From assembly GCF_003589595.1 (NCBI RefSeq), contig NW_020653409.1, forward strand, positions 3,813,586 through 3,877,585: a DNA stretch of 64,000 nt, given 5' to 3'. The position numbers were made by a program, and so were the translations under genes. This stretch comes from Hyposmocoma kahamanoa. Taxonomy: Eukaryota; Arthropoda; Insecta; Lepidoptera; Cosmopterigidae. Shown here piece after piece: positions 41,224 to 53,620 of this stretch (position 1 is the first letter of the stretch; every line of letters starts with the position of its first letter). The notes beneath the pieces are model-generated. The model saw only the letters and a program-made list of their open reading frames with translations, was not told where the DNA came from and did no database searches.

Positions 41224-44200
41224 GTAAATAACATATTATATCATCTGTTTGACGATGAAGTTGAGAATTCAATCCGATTGGCTGACATGATTTCAATAAT
41301 AATATAATGAGTCACGTTAAATAAAACATTTCGTGCTCCAACAACGCAGCATGTTAGTAATCCGCGTTTTTGACGAACAATGAGCAAATCTACTACTACT
41401 ATCCACTCATATTTGACTATTTTTTTGGATATTGAACTGAATTTATTAAAAAAAGTTCGGTACTTTTTGCTAATGATTCATCAATAAAGACGTACGGAAA
41501 TTTAAAAAAGGAATTTCTGAATAATTGATTTTTTAACGATATGAATATTAATGCGAAAGTTTGTAACAGTGTTGATGCAACAGTAATAAAATGGTTTAAC
41601 TAATAGTTCTTCGCCTACGTCTATGGTTTTGGAAAAAAAAATGTGTTGAAGAACAAATGGCGGGTTTTTGTAATTACAGTTTTTACTCGAAATTATTTTA
41701 GTTTAAGAACATTTATTTGTTACCGGTGTTTAAACGCATTCAATATTATGCAACATTTTTTTTAAAGAGCATTCTGATGCTTATAATTGCATAAACCAAA
41801 ATAAAACTTTTAAAATAACCCACTATTATAATCTTTAAGTAAAGTTATTATAAAAGATTATGTACTATGCAAGTACTTCAAGAAGCTGAGAACGTGCAGT
41901 GGTATGGTGCTGTATTGCAACAGCCGTTTGTATACTTTGTTTTTTTATTTAATTAATTTGGTTGCCATCGGATCGAAACTTTTATCAGTGGGTAAGGTTG
42001 AACGAGCTAGGACTATGTTTCAAATCGAAGTTCAAAGCTACCATTGCTGTAACGTTAAAGCCCGCCAAAACATACGTGTGAAAAAAAGGTCAAGTTCAGA
42101 ACAATGAACAAGGTTTCGTCGGCTTCGTCAGCAAAATAATTGATTTTCGACTCACAATTAGTTGTTTTACCCAATGCCTAAATGTAAATTTTATGCAAAA
42201 TTGTAGAAATAGTTATGATCACCATAATTTTGATGACTGTTAAAAGTAGCGGTACTCAAACTACAATATCTTGAGAATTATTTCACATTTTTTTATAAAA
42301 TTAGTCATTCCATACGGGAAGTTTATCAGACAAACCAAGTTACAATTAGTGTGTATGCCAAATAGATTTTTAATTATGAAGAAATCGTGGTATTTTGTGC
42401 CGCCTTGCGTCTAGTTCATAGGTTCCCAAAGTTTTCTGGTTACCGCCCACTTAGGCAAAATAAAAAAATTTCAATATACAACAAAAAATAATTGAAAACA
42501 TGTATTTTCTATATTAAATTAACACAAAAGTCACAAGGAAAAATATATGTAGTGTAGTTTATATAAATAATACAGGTTTGTTTTTCAAATGCGGTAGCAC
42601 AGGTTGAGGGCGGTAGGGACCACTTTGGGAAACTATGGCCTAGGTCAACATAATTTTAACCTTTTGTAAATACAGACATGTTTTAGGTTACATTCAATAA
42701 CACAGAAGGTATGTTTTGATTTAGTCTGTGTCTTTTGTAATAATATTATAGTATTACGTGGTCGGCGATATCAATAGAGAATGTATAACACGATTGTATT
42801 GAAACAAAAATATATCGTTACACATGACTTTTAAAAGAAATTATGCCGTGTAATAATAAAACTCAACGGCATACCTTGAGCAATACATAGATAGTTAATG
42901 TAGGTAAGTAATACCAAAACGGAACAAGTTTAAGTTATGGGATCAAGGTCTCGGTCTTCAAGTTTACGTCGCGTTTGTACTAAACTAACGTGACCATACG
43001 TCCCGCTTGAAGCGGGACAGTTCCGCTTTTAAGTTTGTGTCTGGCTGTCCCCAAAATATTTCAAATGTCCCGCTTTGACAAACCAGGATACACGTTACAA
43101 ATTTTAAAAAAATGGGCGCGTAAGCGAAAAATGCAAGAGATTTGTTTCTTTCGTAAAATTTTTTTTTAGTTCCTTTTTTAAAATTTTTTGGATCGATAAA
43201 CATTTCGTTATACTAAACCCTTAACATGCAACGCTAATGCGTGTCACAAAGAGAAACAGCAGTTTACGTATGTTATAAAGCTCGTTTGAATAGTTTACCA
43301 ACATCGTGTGATATGTAACAAAAGCTGTATAAAAAATACTATAGTAGCTATTTAAAAAAAACATTAAATGCTGCAGAAGGTTAGAATTGTAATTACAGCC
43401 CAAAAGCAATAGCTTTTTACTTTTGATTAAGAATAACTTTATTATTGTATGGTTTTTGTATTGTTGGACATTGACATACATGAACACTTAAACCTTAAAC
43501 CTTATTCGTTTCTAAATGTTGTAACAATTGTTTGTAATCTACATGTGTAATTGATTGGTAATAAATATTTAAAAGAGCTGAAATAGAGGCTTATTGTATT
43601 TAATATTTACTAAAAGCAATTTTTTCGAAACTTGATTATAATTTGTCACTTTAGGATTAACAAACAAAACATATTTTTTATTAAAAAATAAACGATATGC
43701 TACTAACGTGAAGATGTCAATTGTACTGTATTTTTTTAAATTCACTACCATTGGCCAATTACCAATTCCATCGTAAAGAACTCTGTAAGTTGAAAAAGGT
43801 GCACGGAACATCAACCTGCATAGCAATACCCAGCTCTGTTAAATTTTCTACAGTCATCTTAGGGGTGTATGGTAACTGACCTGTATTAACTTTATACGTG
43901 TTGGCGCAGGTGGCGGTGCGTGTGCGACCGCTTCGCGCAGATGAAGGTTCGCGCATCGTGCATGTCGTTAGCGACAAGGTAAGCACATTGCTGTTATGCT
44001 GTATGACGTACAGAATAGAAGAGATCGCGAAACTGCGCCGGTACTTGTGAGAATTTCATTTATCTAAATTGCCTCCGTGGCCGAACGGTGATCATGTTGG
44101 TCTGCCACGCAGAGGTTCCGGGTTAGACGGCTCACAGATCGACTGCATGTTTGCAGTTAATGCGTGAAGTCGTAACCAACTTCATGCAGCCGAGACCACG

Positions 44201-47200
44201 ACTGCATGAATTGATAATGACTTGACGCATTAACTGCATGCTGTCGATCTGGTGGCAGCCTTAGATTCTCGGGTTAGGATAAATATTTCTATCGCCTACA
44301 TTGTTTTATTTCCCTCGTGAGTTTGGGTGTAATTTGAGGGTTTATGATACGTTTATGGTACGGGACTACGAGTGTGTGCGTTATTATTGAGAGACTTTAC
44401 AGGTAGTAGCTAGTAGATTGTTCGAAACTTGATTGTCGAGCATTAGTTACGTGTGCATTAGATAATGTATTTGTGTTTTTCATTGCCGACATTAGATGTT
44501 GGTGCTGGAGGAAGAGGCGGATAGTCGCCGAGATGTGCTGCGCACGCGGCGGGGCAATGACAAGCATTATGTTTACGACCGCGTTTTCGGCGAGGATAGC
44601 ACGCAGGTAACATATTACGTTATTTCCTAAAAACACGTAACTTCCTGGCTGGTATACTTATTACTTACCAGTGTAGTGTTCCTTTGGCATAAAGCATTTG
44701 AGAATTACAGAGTTATAATTGGAAGTTAAACTATTTTTTCGGATCTAAGTCCTGTATATTTTAAAGAGACCATGCCACTACGCCTTTGGGGTTGTTTACA
44801 GATCCCATGGTCACGGCTGACTGAAAATAAGTCCATTGTAATGTTAAGAATATCACGAAGATTTACTATTATGGTAATCAAATATTTTTTGGGACATTAC
44901 TCCACAAGTCCTTGACCCCATGTCAGTCTCACTACACTTAATAAAATCCAGATAGATAAATCAAAATACTACCTAACCAAACATGTATACAAAATCTCTG
45001 CGGCTCTGTAGTGGTGTAGTAATGATTTCTTTTTTGTTGGAAAGGATCTTTTTAGTGGTCTCGTTCAAATTTGAAGAAAATATTCCACCTCTAAGTTTCA
45101 GTTTCCCTAAGTCACTTTCCGTTAACCGATTTTATTAAAAGTAATTTGAATGAAAATAAAACACAGCGAAAACGGATACGCAAACTTTTTAGGTAGTTTT
45201 TTTAAAAGTTATAATTAAAAGTGTTGTATTTTAATTGTCAAGTATTATGTATTGTAGTTATGAGTACGATTTTCGTATTAGCACCCAAATTATATAATAA
45301 ATTACCGGATGCTGTTAAAGGATTAAATTGTACACAATTTAAAATAAAATTGCATAATTTTTTAGTTATTCAGTGCTACTACAATATTGAGGATTTTTAC
45401 TTGATAATATAAGATGTAAAATTTAACTATTGTGTGATCCTTTCAATAATGTTAATTAGTTTTTCATAATATACAGGTAAGGTAAAAGCTTAAATACTAG
45501 AAAGTAAAACTAGGATTAAATTATATGAATAATAATGGATCCCCGCGGCAAGGTGCCTAAGATGCTGGCGGCGTTCCCCCTTTGGATCTGCTAATACGTT
45601 GGGCAAGGCAGCTGCCGGCTCTTGGGTTTCCCAGACAGTCTATTGTATGTTATATTTTTGACCTCCTAGTTATTGTTTATTTATGCTATTAATTAATTTA
45701 ACTTTAAATGCATTTTACATCAGAAATGAAATAAGAATTGTCTAAAATATTCGCATGTCAAGTCTTGGTAAAATGTACGATGCAATATAATATACTATAA
45801 GACCCTGATTTGTTAATTACATTTTTCAGCGAATAAATGTTTTGTATTTTTATATTCTTGAGTGTGTGGGTACTGTGCTGTGATTTTTACGGAATAAGTG
45901 ATTCTCTATTCTATTATACTTTGAGTATACTTAAGATTAGTATTAGAGTGTTTCCATACCAATCAATCTATAATCGATCGATGCCACAGATCGATGATAG
46001 AATAAGGTGACTTAATATCGATGAACAATTCTTACTACACACAATGATTTGCTCGATTTGTCATTGAATAATGGAAGTATCGATCTCAGCCAGTGGTGGG
46101 TAAAGATCAGTACGCGGGACAACTCTGGCCTGCTAATGGCTTTAATCCGACTCGCCAACGTCCCCTCGAAAGTAGGAGTGTATAGCCCTCGGAAATATAT
46201 TTTTGACACAAAATAACACAACGCTCAATAGAATCTTTGTCCTGCAAAAACGTGCGGTTAGGGCAATTTACAATCTGGCCCCCAAAGTATCTTTGAGAGA
46301 TAAGTTTAAGGAAATGAACATTCTTACACTAGCCTCACAGTACATTTATGAAAATGTAATTTATGTTAAAAGGAATAGTAATTTCTTTAGGAAAAATAGT
46401 GACAGACACAACAATAATACGAAGAATAAAAATAAACTAGCTCTTCTTGATAGTCGTCTTCACAAAGCTAAAAAATCATTTAAGGGGCAATGTATACGCT
46501 TCTATAACAAGATTCCGGTTGATATACAAAATTTGCCTTTCAAGAGTTTAAAACTATAGTGAAACAAAAACTTTATACTAAAGGTTATTATACAACTTCT
46601 GCGTACTTGGATGACAAAAATCCGTGGTAGTAACTCGTTTAGTTCATGGAGGTAGTCTCGATCTCCGATGTTTCAAAACAAAAAAATATATATTGTAAAT
46701 GTTGAATGTGTATAAATGTTATTAACAAAGATTTACCCTTAGAGTTTCTTGCTCATTCTTTTCAGGGGATTCTGCCTTATGAACGAACTTATGTAGAGTT
46801 TAACCATTGTGGCGATTTCAAGTGTAATAATGCTTACCTATGAAATAAAGATTAATTTGAATTTGAATTTGAACGCATTAACAATTTTAAAATGTTTCCA
46901 AAGACAATGCTTTTCTTTTTAATTTTGACCCCCTGTGAAATTTCTTATGATTTTCTGACCACTAATGAAAAAAGTTTGCCCATCCCTGATCTATATATCT
47001 GTATACATTATAAAAGCTCCCGGAGAGCCCACTGTATGAACTAAATCCATCATTGTCGATCGACAGTCGAATGTTTATTTGATCGATCGATGTTATACTT
47101 AAACCACCGATCGACGTTGATCGACGGCATCGATTCGACGTCGATCGGTTGGTATTATAACACCCTTGTGACTCTACAAGACACAGCGTGATGTTTTAGT

Positions 47201-47416
47201 TTAATTGGAACTCTGTCTTTATGATCCTAGGAGGAAGTATATGAAGCAGTATGTGCTCCGCTAGTCGGTGATACTCTTCGAGGCTTCGCGGGAGCGGTGT
47301 TTGCGTACGGAGCCACCGGTGCCGGCAAGACACACACTATGACTGGGCTTATGTCTCGCGCACTGGGTCACCTTTTTGACAGCATCAACGAGAGTGACAA
47401 CCCTAAAGCCTATGAG
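41149..47416 (+). CDS. KIF19: kinesin-8 motor, KIF19-like, N-terminal part (4 exons)
   Basis: The exons are 41149-41223, 43910-43978, 44496-44606 and 47231-47416, all phase 0 with GT/AG junctions, giving 147 codons. The beta-1 strand EEKLMVAVRVRPL spans the first junction as in KIF19. MLVLEEEADSRRDVLRTRRG and the KHYVYDRVFGEDSTQ block follow. The P-loop is G112-ATGAGKT119, the GATGAGKT form typical of kinesin-8 rather than GQTGSGKT. The family consists of plus-end motors that shorten microtubules; KIF19 acts at cilia in vertebrates. After TMTG the usual few residues ending in Pro-Gly-Ile are absent, and the frame goes directly to LMSRALGHLFDSI. The rest of the motor (switch I and II, neck) was not found, so the intron after 47416 is long or the exons lie outside. 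KIF18 is the main alternative. Confidence 0.85.
42417..42637. mobile_element. hAT-like MITE, family N
   Basis: Ends CATAGGTTCCCAAAGTTTTC and GGACCACTTTGGGAAACTATG. In the first kinesin intron. No clear 8-bp duplication. Confidence 0.65.
43910..43978 (+). CDS. KIF19: KIF19-like kinesin exon 2
   Basis: It is bounded by GTTGGCGCAG and GACAAG|GTAAGC and reads VAVRVRPLRADEGSRIVHVV then SDK. The VRVRP motif is diagnostic of kinesin motor domains. Confidence 0.88.
44070..44395 (+). mobile_element. tRNA-derived SINE, family S1, with MITE in box B
   Basis: CTCCGTGGCCGAACGGTGATC starts the copy. Box B is interrupted at 44126-44260; the body resumes with TTTGGGTGTAATTTGAGG. Confidence 0.78.
44126..44260. 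mobile_element. 135-bp MITE with TTA target duplication
   Basis: Arms CAGATCGACTGCATG..GTTAATGCGTGAAGTC and the reverse complement GACTTGACGCATTAACTGCATG..GTCGATCTG form a near-complete hairpin. TTA flanks both ends, as for PIF/Harbinger-type MITEs. Confidence 0.75.
44496..44606 (+). CDS. KIF19: KIF19-like kinesin exon 3
   Basis: It is bounded by GACATTAG and ACGCAG|GTAACA and comprises 37 codons. The YVYDRVFGEDSTQ motif corresponds to the conserved F/Y-D-x-V-F-x-x-x-x-T/S-Q segment of kinesins. Confidence 0.9.
45225..45440 (+). pseudogene. LINE reverse transcriptase C-terminal scrap
   Basis: The translation FVLAPKLYNKLPDAVKGLNC then TQFKIKLHNFLV matches the last part of CR1/Jockey-like polymerases. 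The fragment is 5' truncated. Confidence 0.6.
45448..45650 (-). pseudogene. second copy of the retroelement 3' end seen at 57640
   Basis: It shares CCCCGCGGCAAGGTGCC and GGGTTTCCCAGACAGT blocks and their flanks with 57628-57830, corresponding to the DCLGNPRAGSCLAQRIS end of the same polyprotein. Confidence 0.65.
45948..47165. mobile_element. CGATCGAT-ended element, split, in kinesin intron 3
   Basis: AGTGTTTCCATACCAATCAA..ATCGATCGATGCC on the left and GGCATCGATTCGACG..GGTTGGTATTATAACAC on the right are inverted. A GATGGGCAAA-ended element and the LINE remnant lie inside. Confidence 0.5.
46178..46875 (+). pseudogene. 5'-truncated LINE remnant (reverse transcriptase C-terminus)
   Basis: The open segment at 46203-46559 reads IFVLQKRAVRAIYNLAPKVS and KKSFKGQCIRFYNKIPVDIQ, typical of LINE C-termini. 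A 3' UTR follows and ends in TTTGAA repeats (46852-46872). It lies in the third kinesin intron, nested in other elements. Confidence 0.8.
47231..47416 (+). CDS. KIF19: KIF19-like kinesin exon 4, P-loop
   Basis: It is bounded by GATCCTAG and TATGAG|GTACGT and comprises 62 codons. It carries AVFAYGATGAGKTHTM, the nucleotide-binding P-loop. The loop after it is shorter than usual. Confidence 0.93.
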
Positions 47417-47689
47417 GTACGTTATTCGTATATTTGTTACATGTAATTACTTCAATTAACGTGTATTGCTATGGACGAACATATGCAACAGAATACGTTT
47501 TAATTCTTAGGGTGAGTACTAGACAAGTGCATCACGCCACTGCATCGATGACTTTTCTACGCCGTTTAAAGTGCAAACAAAAAATTAATACGTAAAAAAT
47601 GTTGGAAATGAATACAAAGGTTGATATGAACAAGCTCCATATCTTTCTACGTTAGTTTTGATTATAGTGACCCTCCTACCCTGAGAGCA

Positions 47690-48720
47690 TACGAGAAGGG
47701 TACTGTAACCCGTGCGCGCACAGGAATCTTATAAGTTCAGGTTCTGACCCCAGATCAGCCAATGTACAGGGTTGTCATAGACCTCTGTCTCTTGACTTCA
47801 TCCGGTTCTTCGGAGGCTAGTGCCTCGGGTGAGCCGCCCCGCGTCCCTGTACAGTGTCCTCCCTATTTTCCAGATAGATACCGGAGCTGTAGGCACGCTA
47901 TCGGTTAACTATCGGTTGCCACCGCTAAGCCGTCGACTCTGAGTCCACTAACTTTTTTTATTGGTGGCGGAGCTGTAAGGCACGCTCACTTCCCGACACC
48001 GAAAAACGACGTCTCTCCAGTTCCCAATAACCTAAGCGGTTGGGGGGCCGGAGGATATCTAGCTTATCCTAGACTAGCTCTCCGTGTTAGTGCCGGAGAT
48101 GTCAGTCGCAGTGTCCTGTGACAATGTCCGTACATAGCTTCCAACTTAAAGGGCAACTCACGTGCCCCGCGCGTCTCCTCGCTTCAGGCCCTCAACTAGA
48201 CCGCTACTAAGACGCGCTAGCTGCTCACGAGACAAAGGCCACGGGAACATGCAAAACGGGGCAGACAACATGTCCGTCTCTGCAGCTAGCCATAAACCCC
48301 AGCAAATGGCGATGAAAGAGACTCTGTCTTTTAAGGCGTTTTATAAAGACTCGACTACATTTTACAGTACTCGACTCTAAAATTAAGACTGGAGGTTCGA
48401 GTTTTTATTAATAAGACTTAGTCGTTATACTAAAAGACTTGAAAGACCTATACGACTTAAAAGACTCGGAGGGATTTGGAAGTTGATTTGAACTATGTCT
48501 TAGAGTTTTTTAAACACTAGAAAATTGTATCGATTTCCCGCCGAATACGCTACCGATGCTGGTCGACAAATCAATAGACGCCGCCGCCCGCGCCGCGCCG
48601 CCGGCGTCGATTTTACGATCGTCACATATGTCTAGGACGTAACAATGGGACGTCGGGTAGTAACAATAATGCGCCCGTTTCTAATTGTCACATAGTGATT
48701 GCGTGTATTCGCGTGTGTTT
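47690..48720. other. GC-richer segment of unknown nature
   Basis: 47690-48330 has no convincing long frame. It shows loose internal repetition of GGAGCTGTAAGGCACGCT-like words and may be a retroelement UTR. 48560-48620 is a small GCC-rich patch. No kinesin motor motif was found in any frame. Confidence 0.35.
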
Positions 48721-48865
48721 TCTAAGGTATCAGGTATGTTACTTAGCTACTGATAAAAAAAGTATCATCTGTTTTCACTTTTTAGCTACTGGACAGGGAA
48801 GATATACATATATAGCGGTGTTATAGGTCCATGCGAATGTTTTTTGTCTTTAGTTCGCTCAGATC

Positions 48866-49010
48866 TGGGGTCTACTCCCATTTTTCGTCCGCCATCCGTC
48901 CGAACCACAGACCAAATAAAGTGATCCGAACATTGCTGTCAAATAAGCAATACTCGACCTAATCAAATGACGATGCCAAGTTTGAAGCCTGATTCGCATC
49001 ACGAAATTTT
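48866..49010 (+). mobile_element. MITE family A, truncated
   Basis: GGGGTCTACTCC..CCATCCGTCCGAA and GCTGTCAAATAAGCAATACT; the right end is missing. Confidence 0.6.
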
Positions 49011-49542
49011 TCTTAAACTAGAATGTTTAAATGACTTTATTTTGAGCTTGTTTTCCCAACAGTTAGTATAACGTTTCAGTATAGTTTGGCTGTCGGGAAG
49101 GGACAGCCATATTAAAAATTTCAAGCACGTCTGACGTCAGATTCGTACGCAAGCAATGATATTATACTTGTAAACAATACTCACTGTACGCAACTGATAA
49201 ACGTGTTTTGCGAATTTGAGTACTTATACGGGAGCAAATATATCAGAATACGTTATATATTTATTTAGTTAATCATATCTAAGGCAAATATATACGCTTA
49301 AGCCAATATACAATAGCGTAGAGCAGATTAAAATTTATTACGTATTGTGTATGGTTATTTCAGTGCGAATGACAGTCGTAAAACCGCTCTACAGATGTTT
49401 TGTAGAATTCATGCACGAGTAAATAATACTTACTGGTAGGTACCGGGTGACTGATGAAAATAAATTTCAAATGAAAAGAAGCTTCAAAAGATAAACAAAC
49501 TTATTCTATACATGTTTATTTTACAACTTGTGACAAATTTTA

Positions 49543-50390
49543 ACCGACTTCAAATAAGGAGGAGGTTGATAAATCGAAAATTTAATCTCTTTAAAGAACT
49601 ACAGAAAACCTGCCAAATTTTGGTTTTCAATTGAAGGTTTTCTATAATACTAAGTGACGGGACGAACAAGTCGTGCGCCTGGTAACAGTTGTAGTGCCAC
49701 TCAGAGCTTTAAATCGCAAAAATCTGATGGGCTCTGCCACTGCGTCCGTCACCCTGAGACATAAGTTGACAAGTCCCATGTGCCTGTAATTTCGTCATCA
49801 CCCTTACCCTTCAGAACCGGAACACAGTAATGCCGATATTACCGCTTAGCGGCAGAAATAGGTAAGGTGGCAGCACTTCCTTGGACGAACTCTTTCACAT
49901 GGAGCTCTACTCCTACCAATACTACTACTAAAGTTGCCCAGCGGTTTAACGACATGCCGTGACGACCGTCAGTCGCCATCGGGCGCTTGTCAACGTTGAA
50001 TCTGTGTCAAATTTTCTCCGCCTGTTCTTATCTTATTCATATTAATTTTCAGTTCACCTCTAAAAATCTAGACTCGCGTTGAAATACTTCGCCTTAAGGT
50101 ATACCTTTTTCTAGTCATGGACCCCTCTCAACATTTCAAAGAGCTCAAGGACTCTTTTCGAAAAGACACGCGCTCAGTACCAATTACAACAACAACATAT
50201 TGTGTACCAATTTGTAATTCGACAATTTTTTTTGTGTGTATGTTATGCAATTACTCCGGCATTTGTAAACCGTTATTGATGATTGCGTTAACCGATTTCA
50301 ATAAAACTTGGCAAATAGATGTAATTCCAATAAAAAGGCCGATAAGGAAATTTTTCAGGCCGGTTTTTTTAAAATAAAGAAGTTATAATC
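49543..50390 (+). repeat. AACCGACTTC-type dispersed repeat, split by family R
   Basis: TTTTAACCGACTTCAAATAA at 49550, and AAATTTTCTCCGCC and AACCGATTTCAATAAAACTT at 50000-50310; the R copy 49640-49918 interrupts it. Confidence 0.55.
49640..49918 (-). repeat. family R copy, full length
   Basis: Reverse orientation, from CTATAATACTAAGTGACGGG to GGAGCTCTACTCCTAC; flanked on both sides by pieces of the AACCGACTTC repeat. Confidence 0.8.
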
Positions 50391-51286
50391 ATTATATTAA
50401 CGTGTTATGTTAGGTAGGCTCGCTCGGGTAGACCCCCGGCGTAATGGACGCCGGGACACGGACACCTTAGGGGTCTCAGGTTAAGAAACCCCGTCTTAAG
50501 GCGATGTGGTATGCGGTAACGTGGTTGCGCAGGTTTTGAAGCGCGTAGGGTAGACGCGGTGAATTCATTGCTCGATATTAAACATTTAATTTTGACTTTT
50601 AGAAATAAAATATACTCTATTAGTGCAAAATAAGGAAACACGAGAGAGAAAATTTCATAGGAATGTCTGTAATCGCAATGGAACGAAAATGATTTTAATT
50701 GAACTAAAATTTTGAATGTCTATGAGGTCTTATATCGAGCGAAATTTAGTCAATCGCGTTTCGAGACCCATAGTTGAATATAACGACATCTTCTTTTTTA
50801 ATTTTTAATTAACACAATAAGTTTTTAATGTTGAAAAATCAATTTTTCGTGTAGTCGAAATGCGAGAAAACGACTATTTTGGGTCTCACTTCTCTCTCTC
50901 TCACTCGTAGCGTGCACGTGTCGCGTTCTCTGCATAATGCATAAATGAAATACATAAATGCATATCTACCAATAAATGCATCCAGTCATACCATGACTAA
51001 TAGAATCATACGAAGTTAGAGTACGGTTTAGTGCAATTATACACACAATACCTGCATTGATAAGGATCTTTGTGATAACGTATTCAAGCATGAATTTGTA
51101 CGCTGCTTTTGCATTACAGTTGGTAGTGAAAAGTATGCCTAAACAGTGTTGGGTTCGTGATTATCACTAATTTATAGGTCTCTTACCATGGTCCGATTTC
51201 TTTTTATTTTCCCGATATTTCGAAACGTCGAATTGTTCGTCCCGTCACTTGATATTTAAAAAAAAAAGAAAGAAAAGAAACAGAGA

Positions 51287-51560
51287 TATTACACACGGCC
51301 ACTTTTAGCAGCGATGCAAACGCGATGCAGTCGCTAATCGTTTGCCTTTACACACACGTGCGAGCTTAAACAGCGACGCAAGCGCGCGACTGCATTGATA
51401 CAAACGCGCGATTGTATCGCTACACTTGGGATTTATAGGCGATTTCATCGATGCAAACGCGGGTTTGTATTGATGTATTCGTGCGTTTCCATCGCCACTG
51501 CATCGCGTATGTATCGGGTTTGCATCGCTGCTAAAATTCTCCATGTGTAACCACTCTTAA
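51287..51560. mobile_element. MITE family D
   Basis: CCACTTTTAGCAGCGATGCA and TGCATCGCTGCTAAAATTCT ends; shares CACTTGGGATTTATAGGC with the 14877 copy. Confidence 0.72.
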
Positions 51561-52194
51561 TCGATGGTACGGATCGGCTGGCTAGCGGCCACAGGCCTTC
51601 ATTGGCTACCTTGACTACCTTCCTTTAAAGTTAAAATAAAACAGTGCTATCTAGAGCTCCAAGTAAGCGGCTAGATAACAATTTTGTTTCTTGTTTAGGA
51701 AAGCGGTTTTTTTTTAAGAAATGGAAACTTATATAGAAGAAATAGTTTGCGGCAATAATGGCAGCCTTTTCTAGTTTCTTCTTCATAAATGTCTAACAAG
51801 TGTCGTATATTATACGTTAAATTCATGTAATAATTCCTGTTGTTTGTAATGTTTCTGCTTGTTTTTAGTTAAATTTTAAGTTATATGATTATAAGTTTAG
51901 TGTTAACTAACATTAGTACTTTCGTGTCATCTCAACTTATAAAAATGGTTCACGTAAGCGCCCAACTTATAAAGCGTTACAGCAGGCGATTTGTGACATT
52001 TGCTGAGTTGGATCCGTTTCAGCTTTTAATTATTGTAATCATTAATTTTTATTTTTTTTTTACTTATTTGGGTCAAGTAGCAGTAGACACAATTATAACT
52101 TTTATTTAAATTCTTTTACAGTATATATGTATAATGTTTGTGACACCGTTAACCACTAATTACTACAAAAAACTGAGAAGTGGTGACGCATTTG

Positions 52195-52320
52195 TAATAA
52201 ACTACTGAAGAATAAATTAAATTAAATTATTAAATATTAAATTAAATTATATTATTAAATAAATAAATATAAATTATTAAATTAAAATTAAAATTAGTTA
52301 TGTATAAACAAAACAAAACA
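52195..52320 (+). repeat. AT-rich low-complexity TAAAT tract
   Basis: Repeated TTAAATTAAATTAT and AAATAAATATAAATT units without coding potential. Confidence 0.85.
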
Positions 52321-52779
52321 AACCAATGAAATTTTGATACAAAAATAATAATAATAATTACTACATAAGTACATATGGTTATACACATAACAAGTTATAT
52401 TTTATGACACAAGGCTCCAATATTAAAAAAAATAAAATAAAAATAATGATTTTATTAAATGACTCACATTGTTTTGTTCTGCATAAGTCTTATTAAGCTG
52501 AGTAAATGTTTCTTTCTTTCTCCTATTTCGATTAATTGTGGCGTTACCATTGTTATATACGTGAAACTGAAGTCGAACTTCGTCGAAGTTTTGTTTATAT
52601 TATTGTTGTTCGAAATACACCTTGCTAAGAAACCTGTAAGTAGTGGTAATCATTTAGTCAATAACCATCAAGTCTTAAAAGCTGCACAGACGACGTCACT
52701 TCATCTTGCCTTCGCATGTCGTAGATTGTGTACAGATTTGCCGTATCCGGTTCACAAATAGTTTCCTAATCTCTAAATC

Positions 52780-52960
52780 TATTTTCAGCGCACTCACAAG
52801 GTGAATTTCGTAGCAATTCAGACGGTATTGTCTGAAATTCAAGTGTTAATTTTCAAAATATGGAGAACGCAGCAAATGTTACATCATAACAATTTTTTGT
52901 AGGTATTGCTTAGTGTTCGATACTTCTATTAATAATTATAACAAACTAGAGGAATAATTT
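52780..52960 (+). repeat. dispersed repeat, related copy at 54205
   Basis: GTGAATTTCGTAGCAATTCA..GTCTGAAATTCAA and the following AT-rich region align with 54215-54370 at moderate identity. Confidence 0.5.
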
Positions 52961-53620
52961 TATAAAAAAATAATCGATTATCATGGTAGTACCGTGATAT
53001 TAACTAAACTTAAAAATACCAATTTGTAATTAGTGTATTTGTAGTAGTCTATGTGACTGTTACTTAACGAAAGGCTTTAAAATACGCTTGTGGGGTCTAT
53101 GCAACGAGCCGACAGGCGGGTTTCATAAAACATCACACGAGTGTTTTAATGCCTAATTAGTAAAGTTACATACACTGCTTTATCTATACCATTGACTTAC
53201 AATTATATATACGCATATTATAAGCTCTCTACGATGTGTTCAGGGAACCGCATGTTACGACTGACGAAATGGCGGCATATAAAAACTTTTCTCACGCATG
53301 TCACACAGTCATAGTTTTTTATTTAATTCATAGACCAACTAGAGTCTGCCCCAATTATCATATCATTCGATATCAAGAATCGTGTGAAATTTGTCGAAAT
53401 TGTTTGCTATTGACATTTCATTTCGAATAAAACTTAATCTCGACTGATATTAGAATTGAGGTTGAATCAAATTGTTTTTCAGAGATGTTCGAAATCTGAA
53501 TGTAATAATAAAATCGAATTTGATGTTACGAAGCAATAACATTTTCACAGACAAGAAATTTGTTTTAACAAAGCAGTTTATCTTTATGTTGGTCGTAATT
53601 TGCGGTTTTTCAACACGTCA

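Noticed and set aside
44070..44395. tRNA gene at the S1 SINE (and at the other S1/S2/S3 copies)
   Set aside because: Boxes A and B are present but the acceptor and anticodon stems do not pair, and the same SINE body follows each copy.
48162..48380. Possible next kinesin exon in the GC-richer segment
   Set aside because: No kinesin motif in any frame and no phase-0 acceptor leading into a conserved motor segment.
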